Shown here: positions 34,101 to 44,475 of the stretch, piece after piece
Layout: each line of letters starts with the position of its first letter
Position numbering within the stretch: the first letter of the stretch is position 1
NCBI RefSeq assembly: GCF_000237925.1
Contig: NC_031502.1
Span: 34,091,299 to 34,155,298 of the forward strand
Origin: Schistosoma mansoni
Taxonomy: Eukaryota; Platyhelminthes; Trematoda; Strigeidida; Schistosomatidae
Reading direction: 5' to 3'
DNA length: 64,000 bases
Program-made: the position numbers and the translations under genes
The notes under the pieces: generated by a model
What the model saw: only the letters and a program-made list of their open reading frames with translations
The model's database searches: none
What the model was told of the DNA's origin: nothing

Positions 34101-37100
34101 GAAATTATATAAATGGTGTTCATAACGATCGATAATATCCATGTCACTAGCACAATTGTTGAATTTCGTCCGTCACAGTATATCATGAGAAGTTCAAGAA
34201 TCCATTTTGAGTTTAATCATTAGTGGGCAAACTATTATTTTAAAGACATGGGTTTCTAAAGGGTTTTGATTCTAAATTTAGTTCACATCAGAAACTGGGT
34301 TTATAAATTCAAACCCCTACATGTATAAACCTTTATTCAGTTATACAAAGTATGCTAGTGAATTAAGTTTAGTTAAACCAGTTACACATAAATTGACTTG
34401 AGTCAATGCTGGCTATATATATATATATATATATGACTTAAAAATGTTAGTGGCTGTGGTTTTGCATATTTCTGCTGTTAGTAGTATTTTAACTCATTCA
34501 ATTCGTACGAACGGTATTGCTAATGCCGACTGTTTTTGTTATAATACGTCCGTTGAATGAAAAAAAACCCATAAAATTTATATTTTATTAAGTCTGTTTT
34601 GGACTATTGATATAAATGTACGAAAAATCTGGCTACTAGTTAGTAGTATAAAGCTTACTTGTAAAGTTTTATTTGAATTTATTTGATTTTACTTTGATAG
34701 TTCATTAGCATTCTATTGTGACCGACTGAAGACACAGTAGGCAAACAGAATTTAGTAAATTCCATCTACTAATTTTCAAAACATTATCCAATCCATCCCA
34801 TTTATGGTGGGTGCAAGATTACTCCTCTTTTTAGCCGAATCAATGATGGACACATTTATAAGAACCAAATCCTTTAATAAGTACAAGATAGAAGATTTTG
34901 AGATCGATTCGCGTTTGCAGGGTTGTGGATATATACTGCAATGGATTTCCGAAATGGCCATTCAGTGCTACCAGGTTTTCAGTGGTTATCTAAATTTGAT
35001 CGATTCGTGATTTCAATGAGACTATAATAAGTATTTTCTTCCAACTAGGAAAATCCCATTTTACAGCATACCTGTATTGTAAGCTATTTCTAAAATCCCA
35101 CAAAACGATATGTAAAAATAATTTGTAAGATTTGGAATATTTGAGATATTCATAGTTCAGTTATTTATTATGTACAATATTGTAGATAATGGCTTCATTA
35201 ATATTTTGTCGAAAGCTAAATAACTCTCATTACTTTTGATTGTTTTGTCTTAATTTATTTTACAAAACCAACTTCCAGTCACTTCTCCTGAATGTATAGA
35301 TTTGAAGAAACTAACTATTCTCAATCAATTAGGCATTATTCAAACGGATGAAATACACCTTATGTATTATGATGTATACATGTGTAATTCTGCTCAGGCT
35401 CATCATTCTACGAATGAAGTAAGCATCATTTATTACATTTATTAATATTTATTTACATAAACTATTGTATTTAAGAGACTTTTTTTTCAATTATTATCCA
35501 TGTTATTTTTCCCGTGAATATTTGACAAAAAAATCGGATTGATTGTATATCGACATTTCTAATATATGATGTATTATGACTGTGTGTTTCCTACTAGTTA
35601 ACGTTTTTTTAGAAAGGTTGTTTTCCACAGAATTGAGTTGCTGACCCCATGCCCAACCTTCCTTCTTTATCCGGGATTTAGACCAACAGTAACCCTAGAA
35701 AAGCTATAGGCAGAGTTTACTGTGTTTAATATTCATATTTTCATAAAGAGAGTCGACGAGTGATAAACAAATCAACACATGAGTGAAAACCGATCTAAAA
35801 TATGGCCAAAGCAATGCATTTTTATAGCTATTTATCATTTTAACGGATCAAATAGTGAATAATCATTTTTATACGTCAGGTTTTTCTGTATACATTAATT
35901 TGATTAATTCTGTTCCATCTATGTATATATATACTACTAATTAGTAGTGAATTCTTCTAGTCATTAAAATCCTTCCCATTTAAAGAAAATACAAAACAAC
36001 AATAAAAATCAGTTGAACTTGACTGTTTATCGATGTTTATGAGCCTACTGAAGCAAATTGTTGGCGAAATTCTTGTTAGCCACAAGTCCTATCGTTCAGA
36101 ACTTCAATTATGGTACCATGAGGTCTTTAAGAGGTATCAGTTGTATATTGACTTTCATATTTATTTTATATTTCTGCACTTTGGTTACCCAATCGTAAAC
36201 AAAGTTAGGATTCAGGCCATTTAGTCCTTATTATTTCTGTTGATTAGGTAGCTATTCTAATCACTAATCCTCGTTAGGCGAAATCCTCGATAACAATGAA
36301 ACAGAGTTCCAGGAATTTTTTTAAAGCGTATCTGTAACTTAAGAAAAACTTATATGTTGCAATCTGATACAGTGCTATCAAACCTTTTGCCTTTTGATTA
36401 GTATCCTTATATTTCCATGTTGGATAATCAGAAATGTCTTCCTATTATGGTTGCTTGTAGATCTCATCTGGGACCGAATGCAGAACTTCTAGGTCTCGTG
36501 CAGAACGCCTAGCCTCTAGATTATTAAGCCGTCCTACAACAGATTGTATTTATAACTCAAATTAATTCGTGAACTATCTATCCAGTGCTTTATTGTTTTT
36601 AATGGTGTTTCAACTAAGCTCAGTCTTTGATGTAAAAGTAAAAGAAATATCTTAACTCACTATGTTGCTAGTAACTTTTATTAATGCTTCTTTTGAATTG
36701 TGATACTTCAGTAGTTTTGGATTACAGGTATATGTGGAATTGAAAATTATCCAAATCAGGAATATAACCAAATTTTAAGGGTGAAATCAAATGTTTTAAT
36801 TTATTCATTATCTTTTTCAGCAAGCCTTGATTGTACTTAACTCATCCTCACTAATTAGTGTAGTTCACTCCCAAATGGATTCAAATCAATCTGATATTAT
36901 ACCTCAACATATTGATATAAATTGGCCGCATATTCTTAGAAATCAACCTGATAAATGTTTTATTATGAATTTAAGGGTAAGTTTCATGCTTCTTTGGCTT
37001 ATTTATAACTACATACAGTAAATCATAGTACTAAAATGTTTTTGATTTAGCTTGTTTGCCCTCTTTAATACCAGAAGTAATTCTTTCGAATAATGTTGTA

Positions 37101-40100
37101 CTTTGTATGTCATATTTTGTATCTGTTGGTAACAGATAATTTGAAATATCCAGACTATGCGAAAAATGTCACAAACAAATCAGTTACTGTTGTTTAAAAA
37201 GTTTAAAATTGGTTACAAATATGATTAGGGGATTTCTGACAAATAATTGATGATTCGTATGGTTTTAAAACAACTGTTTAAGTTTAAAAAGAAAACAACA
37301 ACTGAGTATTTCAGCATTTTGTAAATTTGTCAGAGATTTTCAACGACTTATTATTCCTATAAAAATGTCTAGTCTCTAAAATTCTGGATATTTAACAAAA
37401 AACAAACAAACATGAACTGATGTTAACTTTCTAGCATTCTCCATAATGTTGTCGTTGTACAATAAATAAATTTTTTCTATCAGTAACACATTTATAAGCA
37501 AAGATGGATAGTGGCTAGCAGTGGAATCCAGGACGCGCGTTTCGTCCTATTTGGAACTCGTCAGCTGGATGTACCTGCATCTCAGAGTTGATGTTCATTC
37601 TGGGACTCGAACCCCGTACCTTTCGCTTCAAACGCCATCGCGCTATCCAAACAAACAATACCAAGTGAATTTAAACCTCACCCCATTGCACAAGCAAGTG
37701 GCTACCAGGACTCAATAGCTCAGTAGATAACGCGATGGTGTTTGAAGCAAACGGTACTGGGTTGGAGTCCCGGAGTGAACAACAACTCTGAGATGCAGGC
37801 ACATCCAGCTGACGAGTCCGAAATAGGATGAAACGCGCGTCCTGGATTCCACTGCTAGCCGCTGTCCATCTTTGCTTACAATGCTTATGAATTACGACTA
37901 TGTCGAGGCATTACGCACAGTATGCACATATGCCAATAAGAGACTGATCAATTGCAGTCCTAAACATCAATGGGAAGATTTAAACATACAATACTAAGTG
38001 AATTTAAATAACACATTTAGTTTGTAGAGTACAGTTTGCACCATTCAATACAATTTAGAAAATTCAATATACATACGCTTACTTAGATTTATAGTTAGTA
38101 ATAAAAGTAGTCACTATGTGTTTCAGTTAAGCATTTATTATTATTTTTTAAATTATATTAGGTTTTTGTTCCTATTGAACATTTAATTACACTGATTCTT
38201 TGTTTAAATTATAGTGAAAGTTTGTTTTTTAAAAAAACCGTATATTTAACATTAAACCAATCAACATACCCTATGAATATATGATAACAATAACTATTTT
38301 TATTATGCAACTAACAATCAATGAAGATTTAAAGCACATTTGTGGGATTATCTCTCTATGTATACAAATACAAATAGTATCAAAGATAATGTGGGAAATA
38401 CCCTGTATAATAATAATAATTCTACAATTAGTTTGCTGCTGGTTCTTTTTAGCATGATTCGAAAGTCAGTCAACAAATAATATTGAGATGTTTGAGAATG
38501 TTTGCATTTTAGAATGACGATTCTAAAGGTGCTGTGTTTTTTGGTCTGCGTGGTCTATTCTTAGAGCCATGATCTTATGCTTAAATCTTTTGATTTTCAT
38601 TCACCAAGTCACAGGTTCGAATCCTTTTGCATCTACTTTGGTTTGGGTAGTCAAATAGGATCACTAACCCTCGTACTTAGAGTGTGGCTCGAAAGCAAAT
38701 ATATAAGTCGGTACGTGGTAGATAAGATTAAAATACACGAAAAAAACATCCAGTTCAAAGAATATAACATCTTCAAAAATGAGAGAATCTATTTAGAAAA
38801 AAATTAATGAAGACATTATTATACTGTTGTTTGAAGATTCTTTGTTATTGTTACCATTGAAAATGTAATAAATCCAAAACAAAAGAGTATCTAATCCTCA
38901 AATTGTATTGTTTAATTAATTTGCAGATTGATTTACCAGATGCTAACCATTTAATTTGTAATCCATTTTTATCCACAACAATTATGTAAGTTATTGTTTT
39001 GGTTAAATTTGTCGCTTTGATTTTCTCTATTTTTTTTATGATTTAACAAATAAATGTACACAGTTTCTTTTTTTAAACTATGATGTTTTAATTTAGTTCG
39101 CAATGGTTTGAAGTATCCCGTCATTCATAATTTGACTAAGTTTGGATCAGTTTTAGTTGATATTTGTGCACCATATGCAGATTGACTTGTTTTATCCATT
39201 ATTTCACGCGTTAGAATAGATGGAATGTGACTAGCAGTAGAATAATCCAAGATATTCGTTTTATTCTGTTTGGAACTCGTTCTCTATAAATAGAATTTCA
39301 TTATGAAAAAAAATAGTTGAACTCAGGTGCATCCAGGTAATTAATCTCAAATAGGATAAAATGCGTGTCATGGACTCCATTACAAACCACAATCCATCTA
39401 TTTCATTATGCTTCTAGTTATGTAAAAAAAGTCACCACTATTGTTCAGGATTGTTTTTTGTACTTAGTAGTGCTGTAGTGAAGAGTAAATACAATTCTAT
39501 CTCAACAGGTTGGTTTAAGAAGACCATATATTGGTCAACTTTTTTTAAATAAACAGACATGATAACAAAAATGATTTACATAGAATTTTTTTCTTTTTAA
39601 TGAAAGGATTTAGTTTCAGGATCTTATGCAGATTGACACTTTATATATATTCAATGTTTATCGCTCATAAAACGAACAATCAAGGAATACTGATCATTAC
39701 TAAATTTTTATTCTATCTCTTTTATATCCCTTTTAATTCACTTTCCTCTATAGTAAACACTAGCTGGCATTTTAGATAGGGAATACAAATAAAAATTACC
39801 TATTTCCAAATAATTCATACCAATTTCTTATGTAATATATCTTATTACATTCTACTTCTGTTTCTCTTACTCTTACATTTTGAATTGTGAATATTCAAAG
39901 TGTATTAGCTTCTCTCTTCAACCTTGCAGTGACTTGTTTACCAAAAAGCGATTTGCTGATTAGTAAGAATTGACAATAGTCTTGTAATACACTGATAATC
40001 ACAAATCAATGAGCTTTTGGATAGTTGTTTCATCGTAAAGTGAAACTTCTCAGCGGTATACATCTACGACTTTATAAAAATCGAAACCAAGGTCTTCAAG

Positions 40101-43100
40101 TTTTGCATCGAGTGTTTTAACTTCAGATCGCTGAATTTGAAACCAAGAATTTGTTGTCCAAGTTAACTTACATAATAATAATAACAATACCACAGTACAT
40201 CTACAGAAGTTAGTTGATCGACTGTATGACTATAACATGTACTGTTAAATTTAAACCGATAAAATGAATACTACTTATTCTAATGGTTATAATGACTATT
40301 TTCGTAAGTAATGCTCAAAAGTTTTCATTGTATTCTAATCATGGGCAAGACAGATTTAGATTAAAAGCTTTTACACAGTAATTTCATCAGACTTGCCATT
40401 CAATATATTCCAAGACATCTGTGTATTTACAATAGTGGTTATTACTACATATATATTTTCCTTCGTTGTATATACAACCGTCACCAGATGAAATCAGTTA
40501 AGAAATTCAATTGACAACGTTTCTTTTTTTACTATAAATCAGTATAAGGTGACCAATTTATAAGAGTCATGGAGAGGTGGTAGTTACCGACTATTTGTTG
40601 AAGAAGTGTTCATCAGCGTATGTTATGAACCTTGAAAATAAATATTCTCACAAATCAATAGCTAATATCATCTTAAAATTACCGAGAAAGTTATAAATAT
40701 TAACTGTTACACCTGTATAAAGAATAACGTTGAGTCCTCAGATAAAAATTCAATCATTCTATCGTCTGATTAACCTTCAATATATAATCATCTAAAAATC
40801 AATAATATACGTATAGTACAAAAAAGAACAACTGAAAAATGAGTGTTAGAGATCACGGACCACTCTAAGTTAGGCAACCATCTTGCGATGGGTATCTGAA
40901 AGCACTGGATAGCTTTTTCGTCCCAATTCGAGACTCCACAGCAATGCTCATCCGCAACCTCACTACCGAGGATCAAACCTAGGAACTTCCTCTTCCGCGC
41001 GAACTTTTCTACTCTCCTAAGCTGAGGTCCAGTGGTGTTTAAGTCTAACTTCAATCAATCCACAATATTGCACGATCATATTCAATTGTCTTTGGTAGTT
41101 GCCTTTCTCATACCCGATATCGTTGGATTCCGTCGACCACGGCTTCTCATTATAATGAATGTTATAAAGCATAGATAATTATTTTTATTTCGAAAAAATG
41201 TTAAAAGTTATTAGTAATAAATTTCATTTTTAGTATTGATATTGCATTTAACCGGTGATATTGTTTCTTAAGATTATTATTATTTGACTTCTGTTTAGTC
41301 ATGGTATTTTTCGACGAAAAAATATATCTCGGACTAATTCAACAATGCTAATTTGAGACATTTAAAATATTGAAAACAATTTATTCGTCTTATAAATTTT
41401 GCTATTATTGTAAGAAGATGGAGTAGATCTAAAGAATGTGATGTGTTTGTAAAATACATTTCGAACAGTTTCGTTATACATATACTTGTCAGAATATTAG
41501 TATATGAAAACTGGAAAAGGTTAATTAGATAAAAGGTCGAATAAACATAAGGTGATAATTGGAAATAAAGGAATGAGGGTAATGTAATACATTATGGGAA
41601 GAAGTAGAAGTTGTTACATCACTGTAGGCTTTAAAATGGATTAAAAATCACCAGGACAAACTCAAAGTTGGGATAAATTGTCTTCATACGCATAAAAGAG
41701 GTTTGAGTTTTCCACTGGCCAAAACTTCTAAAAACTTAAAAATTCACTTAAAAATCTTTCGAAATCGTTTTAAGGTCTATCCAATGACCTGCTTCACTTA
41801 CATGCTCCCTTTTAAGAAGCCCTTATTCAGTGACCTTTATTAGTTTTGAAATATAAATGTTTTGACAAGTATTTGACCAGATTGTTCGGATATATTTAGC
41901 GCAGGTAAAAGTAACATTTTTCAGATCAACCCCATCTCATTACAGTAGGTAATATCTAAAGCAATTTATTTATTTTAGTGATAAAATTGTATGTTTTTCT
42001 TTTTATTCTCGTACTGTTGTATTAAATAGATTCAAGGGTACTTGTTCTAGAAAAAAATCTCTAAAATTGTCTACAAAAATTTTCACATTCAACCAACTCA
42101 TCACAGAAACAGAAACTAATGTAAGTTTATGTCAATTAATTTACGATAATTAAAAATAATCTGTTTTTATTACATTTTATCAAGTTCTTTTTCAGCAGAC
42201 CAGTGTTTAGATGAATTCACTAGCTTAGTGGATGATGTGTTGATTTTTAAATGAAAGTTATTGGGTTTGAATTCGCGTGCGCACACCAATGCTAGAACCC
42301 AGAGATATTTGGGTTACAAGTCCTGAATGTGAAGAAATGCGTGTTCTTATTTCCTTTACTGGCTGAGATCCATCTGTATTTATTATGACCAGAGATGGAT
42401 AATGGCTAGCAGTGGAATCCAGGAAACGCGTTTCGTTTTACTTGGGACTCGTCAGCTAGATTTGCCTGCATCCCAGAGTTGATGTTCACTCCGGGTCTCA
42501 AACCCAGTGCCGTTCTCTCCAAACACCATCGTGTTATCCACTCAGCTACTGAGTCCTGATAGCCAATGGGGTGAGGTTTAAATTCACTTGGTATTGTATG
42601 TTTGAATTTTCCCATTGATGTTTAGGACTTCAATTTAAACGGAACGCGCGTACTGGATTCCACTGCTGACTACTATCCATCTTTGCCTATAATACCAATG
42701 ATCTTTTTAAAAAAACTATGAAATATACCTTTGGTCTTATCCAGGTACTATGGCTGCTTTGATGACCGTACAACACAAACGATGTTATCAGAGAAATATA
42801 TTAGTATGAGTAGGTACAAGGAACAGAGTACTACCACTTCTGCATAGGCCAGTCCATGGCGTGCAATTAACTGATGTGCGTTAGTTGTCCTTGACCTTAA
42901 CGAAGATCGGTGAACGGTTCGACATTAAGAGACCCAACCACCAGATGATTTGGCTAGAGCTCAGTGACATTTTACTGTCCTTACAAGATATTTGCAAATT
43001 AAAACAAAGCTTTTGAAAATTTTTTTGTTCTATTATGATTAATTCAATAAAGGTCAATGGATTTTAATTCCTTCTTTGAAAAATGTAGCTAACTGTTTAA

Positions 43101-44438
43101 ATGTAGATGACTTTGTAGTTTCATCAGTAATTTTTGTATTTTATGATAAATTTTCCAAGTTTTACTGATTAAGTATCATTGGAATTTAGAAAAAAGAAAT
43201 AGTTGTTATAACTTGTGCCGGCAATTGTTATATCTTGTACCCGCCTATTAGAGAGCAGTGAATTATCCATCGGACCAGTGACCCACGAAACCCGTACGAG
43301 CAGTCTAGATCACTTGTCGGTCCTGCTATCTACCTAGCCCAGCCAGTTAAGTCTGGAACACCAATAACAGCCTCTGCAATATGAATTATTTATTTCAAGC
43401 ATACTGGGTTTATATACCAAACAGACAGACCACATCGTACCATAAAATAGAAAATAATATTTGTACAAGACTGAACCCAAAGTGGCTCTAAATGTAGGGA
43501 ACCGTAATTAATGGACTGGGGATAACTTAAGAATGGTAAATCGTATGATAATAGTCTATGGGTTAAAATAAAGCTTATAATAAAAGGAACATGAATATGA
43601 ATAGTAAAGTTACTTAACAATTATACAACAGGAAATATACATATCGTGTTGGTTCATAAATAGCCCTCAAAAGGTACCATTCATAATTATCTTCGGGATA
43701 CAACAGTAGTCAATTTAATTGTTTTTCACAATTGAAATTTTTATATGAAGTTATCTGAATTGGAACGAATAGTTTGATAATAGTTAGGGGCTGAATTAAT
43801 GAATTACATTAAAAAGGTGATTTCATACTCAAGATTAATAACATGATAGGATGATTTGTTGAGTATACAGTTCGTTTATGAATCATATTTTGATATTTGA
43901 TTATTCCATTGAAAAAGCTCCGATCAGACTACCAAGCAAAATATTTGATACATTTTGATTTCGGTAATGAGATGTTTATAAATTCCTCTAGTTAGTTCTA
44001 ATATCTATTTCATTGTTTTCTTATTTCTTCCAAAATTTCAATTTTCCCTGTTTAGCTAAAATTATTGGAAAATAATCAAGAAAATATTTATATTAGTCAA
44101 CGAAAACTGGAATCATACCTTACAGAATTATTGACAAATCTTTCGAAATTAGATTCTGAAGAACTTATAAATTTAGCTTTGGAAAGTACTTATTTATTAC
44201 AGGTAATGCATAAAAATGAATTTATATACATATACATTAGTTGAGTTTTAAAGTGACTGGTTTAACATGTAAGTCAGATTCGTAACAGACTAATCTCAGT
44301 TATGACCACTAAGATCTGAAGGTTCTGTGTCGAATCCCCGGTGATGGTATGCACTTTTTAGTAATCCTGCATTAGGATGAGATAGCTGTCTAAATTTCCA
44401 CGACTCTCAATGCTTCATCAACTGAGATCAATGTGCGA

Positions 44439-44475
<37 letters not shown>

